Under the pieces are notes generated by a model. It was given only the letters and a program-made list of their open reading frames with translations. It was not told the origin of the DNA and made no database searches. A stretch of 52,213 nucleotides of DNA, taken from positions 1 to 52,213 of the forward strand of contig NZ_QJPK01000024.1 of assembly GCF_003259195.1 (NCBI RefSeq). The letters are read 5' to 3'. Origin of the DNA: Paracoccus sediminilitoris (lineage in GTDB: Bacteria; Pseudomonadota; Alphaproteobacteria; Rhodobacterales; Rhodobacteraceae). A program made the position numbers and the translations under genes. This document shows, piece by piece, positions 1 through 8,719 of this stretch (positions within the stretch are counted from its first letter, which is position 1; every line of letters starts with the position of its first letter).

Positions 1-104
1 GTGAAGCGGTGTTTAGGCAAACCAACAAACAGACGCAAGCAGGTTTTTGAAAGTTTCATGAAATGAACGGAAGAAAGCCTGTAAGGCATTACAAAATAAT
101 GATT

Positions 105-728
105 TTACGCGCGACCCAAAACCCGCCCCCACGCCACCCGGCGACGAATCACAAAGCGCGACGCCAGAATCGCCAGAATCACGGCCAGCCAGAAGAACGG
201 CTCACGCTCGTTCACCTTCACGGCCCAGACCCAATGCATGCCGACAAGGATCGCGGCCGGATAGACCAGCTTGTGCAGCTTGCGCCATGATTGCCCGCCC
301 AACCGCCTGATCGACAGGTTATTGGACGTGATCGCCAGCGGCAGCAGCATCACGAATGCCAGCATCCCGAACAGCAGATAGGGACGCTTGATGATATCCC
401 GCCCCATCTGGGCCCACAGAAAGCCCATATCCATGACGATCCACGCCAGAACATGGGGCAGCGCATAGGCAAAGCACAGCACCCCCAAGGCCCGGCGAAA
501 GCGCATCAACGATATGCCGGTCAGGCGCAGCAGCGGCGTCACGGCCAGACCCGCCACCAGCAGGTAAAGCGCGGTCCGTCCCAGACGATGCTCGATCGAC
601 TGGATGGGGTCTGCCCCCAGGCCACCCGTGAAGGTGTCCCACAGCAGCAGCGCGAAGGGCAACGCCCCGGCCAGCCAGATGACCGGCACGGGGATGCGGC
701 GCAGGATGTCGTTGATGGCCGCGATCAT
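105..728 (-). CDS. msrQ: MsrQ, haem-binding membrane subunit of methionine sulfoxide reductase
   Basis: A 207-residue integral membrane protein of the YedZ/ferric-reductase-like family. In the family it passes electrons from the quinone pool or flavin to the periplasmic molybdoenzyme MsrP, which repairs oxidised methionines. Visible features are about six hydrophobic segments and conserved membrane histidines, including ALPHVLAW and GMHWVWAVKV, which fit b-haem ligation. The ATG at 728 shares one base with the msrP stop (TGATG), so I chose it over the longer frame running into msrP; the pair should be translationally coupled. The protein ends with a basic tail. Length and partner gene agree with the family. 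Confidence 0.93.
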   Translation of the reverse strand: MIAAINDILRRIPVPVIWLAGALPFALLLWDTFTGGLGADPIQSIEHRLGRTALYLLVAGLAVTPLLRLTGISLMRFRRALGVLCFAYALPHVLAWIVMDMGFLWAQMGRDIIKRPYLLFGMLAFVMLLPLAITSNNLSIRRLGGQSWRKLHKLVYPAAILVGMHWVWAVKVNEREPFFWLAVILAILASRFVIRRRVAWGRVLGRA

Positions 729-1642
729 CAGTAGTTCTCCGAAAGGTCCATGCCCGCATACATCTGGGCCACCTGATCGCCATAGCCGTTGAACATCAGG
801 GTCTCCTCGCGGCCTGCGAACAGGCCCGCACCCACGCGGCGTTCGGTCGCCTGGCTCCAGCGGGGGTGATCGACGTTCGGGTTCACGTTGGCGTAAAAGC
901 CGTATTCCGACGATTGCAGCTGTTTCCAGGTGTTCAGGGGTTGAGTGTCGGTCAGGGTGATGCGCACGATCGACTTGATCGACTTGAAACCGTATTTCCA
1001 CGGCACGACCAGCCGGATGGGCGCGCCGTTCTGGTTGGGCAGCACTTCGGAATAAAGCCCCGTCGCCAGGATGGTCAGCGGGTTCATCGCCTCGTCCAGG
1101 CGCAGCCCTTCGCGATAGGGCCAGTCCAGGATGGCACGCTGCTGGCCGGGCATCTCCTCGGGGCGGACAAGGGTTTCGAAGGCCACGTATTTGGCGCCCG
1201 GCTGCACGCCCACCTTGTTCAGGACCGAGGCCATGGGCACGCCCAGCCACGGGATGACCATCGACCAGGCCTCGACGCAGCGCAGGCGATAGATGCGTTC
1301 CTCCAGCGCATTGTCGGGCGCGATATCCTCGACGCCATAGCTGCCGGGGCGATCGACCATGCCGTCGACCTGCACCGTCCAGTCGGCGGTGGTCAGGGCG
1401 CCTGCATAACGCTTGGGGTCTTCCTTGCCGGTCCCGAACTCATAGAAGTTGTTGTAGCTGGTGATTTCTTCGAACGTGTTCGGGGCCTGATCGGTCGAAT
1501 ATTGCGAGGGCTTGCCCGACAGCGCCAGCGCGGGCCGACCCATCAGCGCGGGGGCCGCCAAGGCGACGGCGCCGGCCGCCATGAACTTGCGGCGATCCAT
1601 ATAGATCGCCTTGGGGGTTACGTGGGACCAGGTCAGCTTCAT
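728..1642 (-). CDS. msrP: MsrP, periplasmic molybdopterin methionine-sulfoxide reductase
   Basis: A 304-residue catalytic subunit of MsrPQ (YedY family), a sulfite-oxidase-fold molybdoenzyme that reduces methionine sulfoxide in periplasmic proteins. A twin-arginine signal ([20 protein letters not shown]) lies at about residues 16-35, so it is exported folded by Tat. Cys122 in [11 protein letters not shown] is the expected molybdenum ligand. The ATG at 1642 has a GGAGGA ribosome site just upstream; a longer in-frame start at 1696 has no such support. msrQ follows with a one-base overlap. The 127-base gap to recQ should hold the promoter. Confidence 0.95.
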   Translation of the reverse strand: MKLTWSHVTPKAIYMDRRKFMAAGAVALAAPALMGRPALALSGKPSQYSTDQAPNTFEEITSYNNFYEFGTGKEDPKRYAGALTTADWTVQVDGMVDRPGSYGVEDIAPDNALEERIYRLRCVEAWSMVIPWLGVPMASVLNKVGVQPGAKYVAFETLVRPEEMPGQQRAILDWPYREGLRLDEAMNPLTILATGLYSEVLPNQNGAPIRLVVPWKYGFKSIKSIVRITLTDTQPLNTWKQLQSSEYGFYANVNPNVDHPRWSQATERRVGAGLFAGREETLMFNGYGDQVAQMYAGMDLSENY

Positions 1643-1680
1643 GTCATCCTCCGGATCTGTCGGGCGCGTGGGCGCAACCC

Positions 1681-1727
1681 GTGCATCATTACACATGCAC
1701 GCACGCCATGGTGTTCCAGTGCATCAC
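1681..1727. promoter_or_regulatory. Inverted repeat and direct repeats upstream of msrPQ
   Basis: GTGCAT (1681-1686) and ATGCAC (1695-1700) form an inverted repeat with an 8-base spacer, 39 bases or more before the msrP start. On the minus strand the spacer contains TGTAAT (1693-1688), a good -10 candidate, but I see no convincing -35 at the right distance. The octamer GTGCATCA recurs at 1719-1726. An operator overlapping the msrPQ promoter is an inference from symmetry and position only. Confidence 0.4.
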
Positions 1728-1769
1728 ATTCGGTTGACACTTCGCGGCCAAGGGCCGGAACGTTACAGG

Positions 1770-3821
1770 TCAGTCGGCCAGAATCTGGTCCAGAAAGGCC
1801 GCACCAAAGCGTTCCAGGCGCGCATCATCCAGATGGCGACCCAACGCATCCAGGCTCTGCGGCTTGTGTTCCGCGATGCGCCTGATCTGCTGGGTCGTGC
1901 AGGACAGGGGCTTGTCGATGCCGTCCTCGCCGCGCTGCAGGCGCAGCTGTTCTTCCTGCAGCCGGTCGAACAGCTGTCCTTCGGGGCGTCCCGCCAAGGC
2001 ACGGCGGGCCGGATGCATCTGCGGCTGGTCGCCCGCGATCACCGACAGGAACTGCTGGCCATAGCTTTCCAGCTTCTTGGCGCCGACGCCGCTGATGCCC
2101 GCCATGTCGTCGATGTTGCGGGGGCGACGCTCGGCCATCTCGATCAGGGTGCGGTCGGGGAAGATGACATAGGCCGGCACGCGCGCGGCCTCGGCCAGTG
2201 CCCGGCGCTTGGCCTTCAGGGCCGACAGCAGTGGCTCGTCCTCCTCCGAGACCTGGGTACGCAACACGTTGGCGCCCTTGGTCCCCTGGGTCGTGTCCTG
2301 GCGCAGGGTGACGGTCTCGTCGCCGCGCAGAATGGGATGGGCGGCCTCGGTCAGATGCAGCGCGCCGTGGCGTTCGGGATCGGGGCGGCACAGGTCCAGC
2401 CCCATCATCTGCCGGAAGATCGCCTGCCACTGGCCCTTGCCGAAGTCCTTGCCGACCCCGAAGGTGGGCAGCTGGTCGTGGCCGCGTTCGCGGACCTTCT
2501 CGGTCTGGTTGCCGGTCAGCACGTCGATCAGATGGCCGCTGCCGAACCATTCGCCGGTACGGATGATCGCGGACAGCGCCTTCCTGACCGCCATCGTGCC
2601 GTCGAACAGCTTGGGCGGGGTCTGGCACAGGTCGCAATTGCCGCAATCCTGCGCCACCTCCTCGCCGAAATAGGCCAGCAGGCGGCGGCGGCGGCATCCC
2701 GTCGCCTCGGCCAGGCCCAGCAGGGCGTTCAGGCGGGCGTGGTCGGCGGTCTTGCGGGCCGGATCGGCCAGGCCTTCGTCGACTTGGGTGCGGCGCAGGC
2801 GAATGTCGTCGGGACCATAGAGGGTCAGCGTATCGGCAGGATCGCCATCGCGCCCCGCGCGGCCGATCTCCTGGTAATAGCTTTCGATGCTCTTGGGCAG
2901 GTCGGCATGGACCACCCAACGGATGTCGGGCTTGTCGATGCCCATGCCGAAGGCCACCGTCGCCACGACGATCAGCCCGTCCTCGCGCTGAAAGCGGCCT
3001 TCCGCCTCGCGGCGGGCCTCGGCCTCCATGCCGGCGTGATAGGCGATGGCGGGATGGCCTTCGTCGCGCAGGGCCTGGGCCAGCGTCTCGGTGCGGGCGC
3101 GCGATCCGCAATAGATGATGCCCGACTGGCCGCGGCGACCCTCCACATAGGAGGTCACCTGCTTGCGCGGGCTGTTCTTGGGCTGGAAGGCCAGCCGGAT
3201 ATTGGGGCGGTCGAAGCCGCGCAGGAAGGTCACAGGTTCGCGGCCGTCGAACAGGCGGGTGACGATCTCGGCCCGGGTTTCCGCGTCGGCAGTGGCGGTG
3301 AAGGCCGCCAGCGGCACGTCCAGCGCCCGCTTCAGATCCCCGATGCGCAGATAGTCGGGGCGGAAATCATGGCCCCACTGGCTGACGCAATGCGCCTCGT
3401 CGACCGCGATGGCGGTGACATTCGCGCGGCGCAACAGGTTCACCGTCCCGCCCGAGGCCAGCCTTTCCGGCGCCATGTACAGCAGCTTCATCTCTCCGGC
3501 CTGCAGGGCCTGGAAGACGGCGTCGGTTTCCTCGTCCGTGTTGCCGCTGGTCAGGGCTCCTGCATTGACGCCCGCCGCGCGCAGGGCACGGACCTGATCG
3601 CGCATCAGCGCGATCAGCGGCGAGATGACGACCGTCACCCCGTCCCGCATCAGCGCCGGCAGCTGGAAGCACAGCGACTTGCCGCCGCCGGTGGGCATGA
3701 TGGCCAGAACATCGCGCCCGCCGGCCACGGCCTCGACAATCTCCTGCTGACCGGGCCTGAAGCCGTCAAAGCCCCAGACCTGACGCAGCAGATCATCTGA
3801 TGCCAGGTCCCGTGCCATCAT
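1770..3821 (-). CDS. recQ: ATP-dependent DNA helicase RecQ
   Basis: A 683-residue 3'-5' superfamily 2 helicase for recombination and stalled-fork processing. Walker A GGGKS is at about residues 45-49 and the DEAH box with the aromatic-rich loop (DEAHCVSQWGHDFRPDY) near 142. The helicase C-terminal half carries GIDKPDIRWVVH and QEIGRAGRDG. Zinc-site cysteines (CGNCDLC) lie near 394, then a winged helix and an HRDC domain at about 545-600. The last 70 residues look like a second HRDC module, giving a longer tail than E. coli RecQ. Its ATG overlaps the yggT stop as ATGA, so it is coupled to that gene. Confidence 0.96.
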   Translation of the reverse strand: MMARDLASDDLLRQVWGFDGFRPGQQEIVEAVAGGRDVLAIMPTGGGKSLCFQLPALMRDGVTVVISPLIALMRDQVRALRAAGVNAGALTSGNTDEETDAVFQALQAGEMKLLYMAPERLASGGTVNLLRRANVTAIAVDEAHCVSQWGHDFRPDYLRIGDLKRALDVPLAAFTATADAETRAEIVTRLFDGREPVTFLRGFDRPNIRLAFQPKNSPRKQVTSYVEGRRGQSGIIYCGSRARTETLAQALRDEGHPAIAYHAGMEAEARREAEGRFQREDGLIVVATVAFGMGIDKPDIRWVVHADLPKSIESYYQEIGRAGRDGDPADTLTLYGPDDIRLRRTQVDEGLADPARKTADHARLNALLGLAEATGCRRRRLLAYFGEEVAQDCGNCDLCQTPPKLFDGTMAVRKALSAIIRTGEWFGSGHLIDVLTGNQTEKVRERGHDQLPTFGVGKDFGKGQWQAIFRQMMGLDLCRPDPERHGALHLTEAAHPILRGDETVTLRQDTTQGTKGANVLRTQVSEEDEPLLSALKAKRRALAEAARVPAYVIFPDRTLIEMAERRPRNIDDMAGISGVGAKKLESYGQQFLSVIAGDQPQMHPARRALAGRPEGQLFDRLQEEQLRLQRGEDGIDKPLSCTTQQIRRIAEHKPQSLDALGRHLDDARLERFGAAFLDQILAD

Positions 3822-4111
3822 ACGCCGTAGAAGAAGCCCGCATTGTTGGCCAAGGCCCGCTGCGCGATGATGATCGCGATGAAGACGATCAGGGGGGCCA
3901 GATCCAGCCCGCCCATGTCGGGCAGGCGGCGGCGGATGGGGGAATAGATCGGCTCCAGCAACCGGTTAAGACCATCCCAGATCTGGGCGACCAGCGGCTG
4001 GCGCAGGTTCAGGACCTGGAAGTTGATCAGCCAGGACATGATGATGTGGACGATCATGATGAACCACAGAACCTGCAGGATCAGTTGCAGCGCCTCGTAA
4101 AGCGTTCCCAT
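3818..4111 (-). CDS. YggT family membrane protein
   Basis: A 97-residue protein with two hydrophobic segments (about residues 8-30 and 68-86) around a polar loop containing LLEPIYSPIRRRLPDMGGLDLAPL, the typical YggT half-repeat. Other family members have been linked to osmotic tolerance or to placement of envelope and division complexes, but the biochemical role is not settled. The start at 4111 gives the family length; upstream in-frame sequence is low-complexity and arginine-rich and looks non-coding. Its stop overlaps the recQ start by four bases. Confidence 0.88.
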   Translation of the reverse strand: MGTLYEALQLILQVLWFIMIVHIIMSWLINFQVLNLRQPLVAQIWDGLNRLLEPIYSPIRRRLPDMGGLDLAPLIVFIAIIIAQRALANNAGFFYGV

Positions 4112-4260
4112 CGTCGCGTCCTTCTTGTCTAATTGGCAATTCGGCCCCTGTATGCGTGTCCGGCCCGCAGGACGCAAGCGGCTGCGACCCCATGCCGCCG
4201 CGTCCCGGTTGACGACATCGCGATCCGGGGCCACGCAAAGGGGCAAACGAAAGGCCCCGC

Positions 4261-4821
4261 ATGTATCCGCTGATCCGCTTCGCCAAAGAGCTGTTGAAAT
4301 TCCGCAACGCGCCGCCGTTGCCGCCCACCGGCACGCATGTGTCAACCCATATCTGCTGGCCTTGGGACCTGGACCCCTGGATCGAGTTGAACAACGGCCG
4401 CACCCTGACGCTGTTCGATCTGGGCCGCATCCCGCTGGCGCGGCGCACGGGGATGATCCCGGTCCTGCGCGCCAACAACTGGGGGATCACGGTGGCGGGC
4501 AATTCGACCCGTTATCGCAGGCGCATCCGGGCCTTCGACCGCTTCACCATGCTGTCGCGGATGGTGGGTTGGGATCACCGCTTCGTCTATATGGAACAGT
4601 CCATGTGGAGAGGCGGCGAATGCTGCAACCAGGTGCTGATCCGCAGCGCCATCACCTCGGCCAAGGGAATCGTCCCCCCGGCCGAGGTCGTGCGCGCCCT
4701 GGGTCACGACATGGAAAGCCCCGCCCTGCCCGATTGGATCACTGCCTGGATCGCGGCGGATGCCGAACGCCCCTGGCCCCCCGCCATCCCCGAGGATGCG
4801 AAACTTTCCTTGCCACTCTGA
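4261..4821 (+). CDS. Acyl-CoA thioesterase-like hot-dog protein (THEM6-like)
   Basis: A 186-residue protein resembling the THEM6 branch of the 4-hydroxybenzoyl-CoA thioesterase (4HBT_2) family. Diagnostic stretches are DLDPWIELNNGRTLTLFDLGR (about residues 36-56), matching the family NN-G/A-R-Y-L...D-F-G/A-R element at the start of the hot-dog helix, and FDRFTMLSRMVGWDHRFVYMEQ (about 92-113), matching the LLGWDxRxFYxE strand. The presumed reaction is hydrolysis of an acyl-CoA; the substrate cannot be read from sequence. The ATG has GAAAGG just upstream. It is divergent from yggT and followed 57 bases later by a transporter gene. Confidence 0.8.
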   Translation: MYPLIRFAKELLKFRNAPPLPPTGTHVSTHICWPWDLDPWIELNNGRTLTLFDLGRIPLARRTGMIPVLRANNWGITVAGNSTRYRRRIRAFDRFTMLSRMVGWDHRFVYMEQSMWRGGECCNQVLIRSAITSAKGIVPPAEVVRALGHDMESPALPDWITAWIAADAERPWPPAIPEDAKLSLPL

Positions 4822-4878
4822 CGCGCCGGGGGCCTTATGTCCCCAAGCCGGAACACCGGCACGGGACAGGGGGACGCG

Positions 4879-6249
4879 ATGAACCGCAAGCGCATCTGGG
4901 GGTGGTGGTTCTTTGACTGGGCCAGCCAGCCCTTTCACACGCTGCTGCTGACCTTCATCTTCTCGATCTATTTCGCCGAGGTCGCGCGCCGCCATTTCGT
5001 CAGCCTGGGCGACAGCGCGGGCCTTGCGGGGGCCAATGCGCAGGCGCTGTGGGGATACGGGCTGTCGGTGGCGGGGGTGATCATCGCCCTGCTGGCGCCG
5101 GTGCTGGGCGCCATCGCCGACAGTTCGGGCCGCCGGATGCCCTGGGTCTGGCTGTTTTCGGCGCTGTATGTCGTCGGATCGGCGGGGCTGTGGTTCCTGA
5201 TGCCCACGCAGCCCGCGCTGATCCAGGCCGTGGTGCTGTTCGGCATCGGGCTGATCGGGGTCGAATTCGCGACCATCTTCACCAATGCCATGCTGCCATC
5301 GCTGGCCCCCCGATCCGAGATCGGCCGCCTGTCCGGATCGGGCTTCGCCTTCGGATACCTGGGCGGCGTCGTCTCGCTGGCGGTGATGCTGGCGCTGTTC
5401 GCCGAAACGCCGGGCGGGCGGACGCTGGCGGGCATCCCGCCGCTGTTCGGGCTGGACCCGGCCCTGCGCGAAGGCACCCGCTTTGTCGGGCCCTTCACCG
5501 CCATCTGGTATGTCGTCTTCATGCTGCCCTTCTTCCTGTGGGTGCGCGACCCGCGCGGGGCCGCGCGTCCCATCCGCGTGCAGGCGGCGCTGCGCGACCT
5601 CTGGGCGCTGGTGCGCAGCCTGGGACATCGCGACAGCCTGCGGAACTGGCTGATCTCGTCGATGCTGTCGCGCGATGCGCTGAACGCGCTCTACGGGTTC
5701 GGCGGGGTCTATGCGGGCACGGTGCTGGGCTGGCCGGTCTTTCTGGCAGGGATCTTCGGGGTGGTCAGCGCGATCTCGGCGGCGGGGATCAGCTGGCTTG
5801 GCGGGCGGGCCGACCGCCGCTTCGGGCCGCGCCGGGTCATCGCCCTGTGCATCCTGGCGCTGACGGCGGTCTGCACGATCCTGGTCGGTATGGACCGCGA
5901 CGCGATCTTCGGCATCGCGGTACCGGCGCAATTGGTGCTGGCGGGCCTGCGCCTGCCGGACCTGGTGTTCTTTGTCTGCGGCGCGGTGATCGGCGGGGCG
6001 GGCGGCGCCCTGCAGGCGGCCAGCCGCACGATGATGGTGCGCCACACGACCCCCGAACGCGCAACCGAAGGCTTTGGCCTTTACGCGCTGTCGGGCAAGG
6101 CCACGGCCTTTCTGGCCCCCTTCCTGATCGCAGTGACCACCGATCTCAGCGGCAGCCAGCGCATCGGGTTCCTTCCGCTGATCGTGATCTTTCTTGTCGC
6201 GCTGGTTCTGTTACGGTGGGTCAACCCGGAAGGAGAGTCATACCCGTGA
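4879..6249 (+). CDS. MFS transporter, UMF1/Atg22-like family
   Basis: A 456-residue transporter with about 12 membrane segments. The N-terminal WWFFDWASQPFHTLLLTFIF matches the W-x-F-YDW(A)xxx(F/P)xxT signature of the UMF1 (Atg22-like) branch of the major facilitator superfamily; the D-x-x-x-R-R loop (ADSSGRRMP) follows the second segment and a second such loop (LGGRADRRFGPRR) lies near residue 310. The substrate is unknown; yeast Atg22 exports amino acids from vacuoles. I chose the ATG at 4879 because a purine-rich ribosome site precedes it and the 14-residue upstream extension is polar and unlike the family. Its TGA overlaps the mepA GTG (GTGA). Confidence 0.87.
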   Translation: MNRKRIWGWWFFDWASQPFHTLLLTFIFSIYFAEVARRHFVSLGDSAGLAGANAQALWGYGLSVAGVIIALLAPVLGAIADSSGRRMPWVWLFSALYVVGSAGLWFLMPTQPALIQAVVLFGIGLIGVEFATIFTNAMLPSLAPRSEIGRLSGSGFAFGYLGGVVSLAVMLALFAETPGGRTLAGIPPLFGLDPALREGTRFVGPFTAIWYVVFMLPFFLWVRDPRGAARPIRVQAALRDLWALVRSLGHRDSLRNWLISSMLSRDALNALYGFGGVYAGTVLGWPVFLAGIFGVVSAISAAGISWLGGRADRRFGPRRVIALCILALTAVCTILVGMDRDAIFGIAVPAQLVLAGLRLPDLVFFVCGAVIGGAGGALQAASRTMMVRHTTPERATEGFGLYALSGKATAFLAPFLIAVTTDLSGSQRIGFLPLIVIFLVALVLLRWVNPEGESYP

Positions 6250-7130
6250 TCCGCAAGACCCTGACGACCGCCGCCATCCTGATCGGACTGGCAATGCCCG
6301 CCACCGCGCAATCGCTGGCCAAGGACGTGTTCGGCTATGCCCCCGGACCGACCGGCGGCACCCCCGCCGCCTTCGGCACTTATAACAAGGGCTGCTTCAA
6401 CGGCGGCGTCCAGATGCCGGAAAGCGGCCCCACCTGGCAGTCCATGCGCCTGTCGCGCAACCGCAACTGGGGTCATCCCGACCTTGTGAACTTCCTGCAG
6501 GGCCTGTCACAGGCCGCCACCAAGATGGGTTGGAACGGTCTCTATATCGGCGACATGAGCCAGCCGCGCGGCGGCCCGATGCTGACCGGCCATGCCAGCC
6601 ACCAGATGGGGCTTGATGCCGATATCTGGATGCTGAAACCGCAAAGCCTGTCACTGAGCCGCCAGCAGCGCGAGAATATCTCCTCTGTTTCGGTCGTGGC
6701 GTCGAACGGGCTGGGCATGTCGGGCTATTGGACGCCGTCCCATGCGGCGCTGATCCAGTCGGCGGCGATGGACCCCCGCGTCGACCGCATCTTCTTGGAC
6801 GCGGCCATCAAGGACGCGATGTGCAAGGCCAACGGCAATCGCGGTTCCTGGCTGCAAAAGCTGCGCCCGACGCCGAATCACGACTATCACTTCCATGTCC
6901 GCCTGAACTGCCCCGCGGGCAATCGCGGCTGCACCAACGGGGCCACGCCTGTCGCGGCCCTGTCGGGCAACGACAATGGCTGTGGCGCGGCGGCGCAGGA
7001 ACTGGCCTATCGCGCCAACCCCTCGTCGCGTCCCAAGGGCGGGCCCGGAAACCCGAACTATCGCCACCCCCGCACCTATCAATTGGCTGAAATGCCGCGC
7101 CAATGCCAGATCATCGGCACCGCGCGCTAG
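6246..7130 (+). CDS. mepA: Penicillin-insensitive murein endopeptidase MepA
   Basis: A 294-residue periplasmic LAS-type metallopeptidase (M74) that cleaves D-Ala-mDAP cross-links in peptidoglycan. It starts at GTG 6246, overlapping the transporter stop, with GGAAGGAG upstream. A signal peptide (LTTAAILIGLAMPATAQS) ends near residue 22. Zinc and catalytic residues are visible: His116 and Asp124 in GHASHQMGLDADIW and His215/His217 in HDYHFHVRL. Several cysteines in the C-terminal half could form disulfides. The 3' end overlaps the next gene by 28 bases. The reading frame is open far upstream, but that part is the shadow of the transporter gene. Confidence 0.93.
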   Translation: MIRKTLTTAAILIGLAMPATAQSLAKDVFGYAPGPTGGTPAAFGTYNKGCFNGGVQMPESGPTWQSMRLSRNRNWGHPDLVNFLQGLSQAATKMGWNGLYIGDMSQPRGGPMLTGHASHQMGLDADIWMLKPQSLSLSRQQRENISSVSVVASNGLGMSGYWTPSHAALIQSAAMDPRVDRIFLDAAIKDAMCKANGNRGSWLQKLRPTPNHDYHFHVRLNCPAGNRGCTNGATPVAALSGNDNGCGAAAQELAYRANPSSRPKGGPGNPNYRHPRTYQLAEMPRQCQIIGTAR

Positions 7131-8020
7131 GCGCCATCCTGTCGTCGCTGCTGTTCGCCGCGCCTGCCAATGCAGGCGCGGTTCTTGATTACGTGGGCAC
7201 CTATGTCTGGTCCCGCGAGGAAGACAGCTTCGGCGGCTTTTCCGGGATCGAGATCAGCCCGGATGGCAGCGAATTTCACGCCCTGACCGACCGGTCGCAC
7301 CTCTACTGGGGACGTGTCCGGCGCGATCCGCGCGGCATCGTGCGCGACATGGTCGTGGCGGGGCGCGCGCATCTGCAGGACAGCAAGGGCGACCCCCTGC
7401 CGCCGGGCTATATCGGCGACAGCGAGGGGCTGGCGATCGGCACCCGGAACGACATCTGGATCAGCTTCGAGGGGCTGGACCGCATCGCGCGCTATGACGA
7501 CCCGGACCGCCCCGCCGTCACCCTGCCGCGCCCGCCGGAACTTCCCGGCATGGGACAGAACACAGGCCTCGAGGCGCTGGCCATCCGCCAAGACGGCACC
7601 GTCTTCGCTATTCCCGAACGATCCGCCGATCCCGAAACGCCCTTCACCGTGCTGTCCTTTGCCGATGACGCCTGGTCGAAGCACACGACCATCCGCCGCG
7701 ATCCGCGCTGGCGACCCGTCGGCGCCGATTTCGGTCCCGACGGCTGGTTCTATCTGCTGGAGCGCAACTTCCACGGCATCCTGGGCTTTTCGTCGCGCAT
7801 CCGGCGCATGCACCTGACCCCCGGCCAGGCGCAGGACGACGAGATCCTGCTGGAAACCAAGCCGCTGCAATATGACAACCTGGAAGGGCTGTCGGTCTGG
7901 GATGACGGGACCGGAATGCGGCTGACGATGATCTCGGACGACAACTTCCTGTTTGTCCAGCGGACCGAGATCGTCGAATACCGCCTGCGCGCCGAAGACG
8001 CGTCGCCACGGGAAAATTGA
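7103..8020 (+). CDS. Esterase-like activity of phytase family protein
   Basis: A 305-residue exported beta-propeller protein of the phytase-like (PF13449-type) family. A signal-like segment (RALGAILSSLLFAAPANAGA) covers about residues 7-26. Family stretches include FGGFSGIEISPDGSEFHALTDRS near residue 45, YIGDSEGLAIG and a closing DNLEGLSVWDDGTGMRLTMISDDNF. Family members are predicted phosphatases or esterases; the substrate here is unknown. The ATG at 7103 lies inside the mepA 3' end, suggesting coupling to the upstream genes. A short GC-rich hairpin follows the stop. Confidence 0.85.
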   Translation: MPDHRHRALGAILSSLLFAAPANAGAVLDYVGTYVWSREEDSFGGFSGIEISPDGSEFHALTDRSHLYWGRVRRDPRGIVRDMVVAGRAHLQDSKGDPLPPGYIGDSEGLAIGTRNDIWISFEGLDRIARYDDPDRPAVTLPRPPELPGMGQNTGLEALAIRQDGTVFAIPERSADPETPFTVLSFADDAWSKHTTIRRDPRWRPVGADFGPDGWFYLLERNFHGILGFSSRIRRMHLTPGQAQDDEILLETKPLQYDNLEGLSVWDDGTGMRLTMISDDNFLFVQRTEIVEYRLRAEDASPREN

Positions 8021-8025
8021 CAAGG

Positions 8026-8050
8026 GGGTGCGGGCGCGCCTATGGCACCC
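8026..8050 (+). terminator. GC-rich hairpin after the phytase-like gene
   Basis: GGGTGC (8026-8031) pairs with GCACCC (8045-8050); the loop itself contains GGCGCGCC. There is no T-tract, so this could be a weak or Rho-assisted end, or part of the yhhQ leader. Confidence 0.3.
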
Positions 8051-8084
8051 GCTGCCCATGCCCGATCCGGGCCGGGCCGAGTTC

Positions 8085-8107
8085 TTCCGTAACCTTGTAA
8101 AACGGAA
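8085..8107 (+). promoter_or_regulatory. Stem-loop immediately before the yhhQ start
   Basis: TTCCGT (8085-8090) pairs perfectly with ACGGAA (8102-8107) around an 11-base loop. The only Shine-Dalgarno-like bases (GGAAA) sit in the 3' arm, three bases before the ATG, so the fold would hide the start site. yhhQ-type genes can be controlled by preQ1 riboswitches, but this hairpin does not match the preQ1 consensus I know. Confidence 0.35.
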
Positions 8108-8110
8108 ACA

Positions 8111-8719
8111 ATGCTGATGACCCGCTTTCTGCCCGGCATCCTTGCCATGGCCGCCATCGTCGTGGCCTCGAACATCCTCGTGCAGTTCACCGTCGCCGAC
8201 TGGCTGACCTGGGGGGCCTTCACCTATCCGCTGGCCTTCCTGGTCACCGACGTGATGAACCGCGTCCACGGCCCCCGGGCCGCACGCCGAGTCGTGGTGG
8301 CCGGTTTCGTCGTGGGCGTCATCTGCTCGCTGATCGCGGCCCAGATGGACGCGACCACCCTGCGCATCGCCATTGCCTCGGGGGCGGCCTTCCTGACCGC
8401 GCAGCTGGTCGACATCGCCATCTTCGACGCGCTGCGCGGCGGGCGCTGGTGGCGGGCGCCCCTGGCCTCGACGCTGGTCGGGTCGGCGCTGGACACGGCG
8501 CTGTTCTTCGGCATCGCCTTCGCGGCCGTCCTGCCCCATGACATCAACACCGGCTGGTCGTCGGAAGCCGTTCCGCTGCTTGGTCAAGGACCGGTCACCG
8601 CGCTGTGGGTTTCGCTGGCAGTTGCCGACTGGCTGGTCAAACTCTGTCTGGCGATACTGGCCCTTGTGCCCTTCCGGCTGATCGTCCGCAATTTGTTGGG
8701 CGATGCACGCAAAAGCTGA
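8111..8719 (+). CDS. yhhQ: Queuosine precursor transporter (YhhQ/VUT family)
   Basis: A 202-residue inner-membrane protein that imports preQ0/preQ1 or related precursors for the tRNA modification queuosine. The family signature is clear: ASNILVQF near residue 18, WGAFTYPLAFLVTDVMNRVHGPRAARRVV at about 36-63, FLTAQLVDIAIFDAL near 97 and a late DWLVKLCLAILALVPFR. About six membrane segments are visible. Start codons at 8111 and 8117 are both possible, with only a weak ribosome site inside a hairpin. No queuosine synthesis gene lies nearby, consistent with a salvage role. Confidence 0.92.
   Translation: MLMTRFLPGILAMAAIVVASNILVQFTVADWLTWGAFTYPLAFLVTDVMNRVHGPRAARRVVVAGFVVGVICSLIAAQMDATTLRIAIASGAAFLTAQLVDIAIFDALRGGRWWRAPLASTLVGSALDTALFFGIAFAAVLPHDINTGWSSEAVPLLGQGPVTALWVSLAVADWLVKLCLAILALVPFRLIVRNLLGDARKS

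Noticed and set aside
80..93. TGTAA-GGCA-TTACA inverted repeat near the window start
   Set aside because: Arms are only five bases and the neighbouring gene is outside the window, so no role can be argued. The first 104 bases show no gene.
1611..3800. A 729-codon plus-strand open frame
   Set aside because: It lies opposite recQ, which has complete helicase motifs; long antisense frames are common in GC-rich DNA.
8021..8110. preQ1 riboswitch before yhhQ
   Set aside because: A hairpin is present, but loop and A-rich tail do not match the preQ1-I or preQ1-II consensus.
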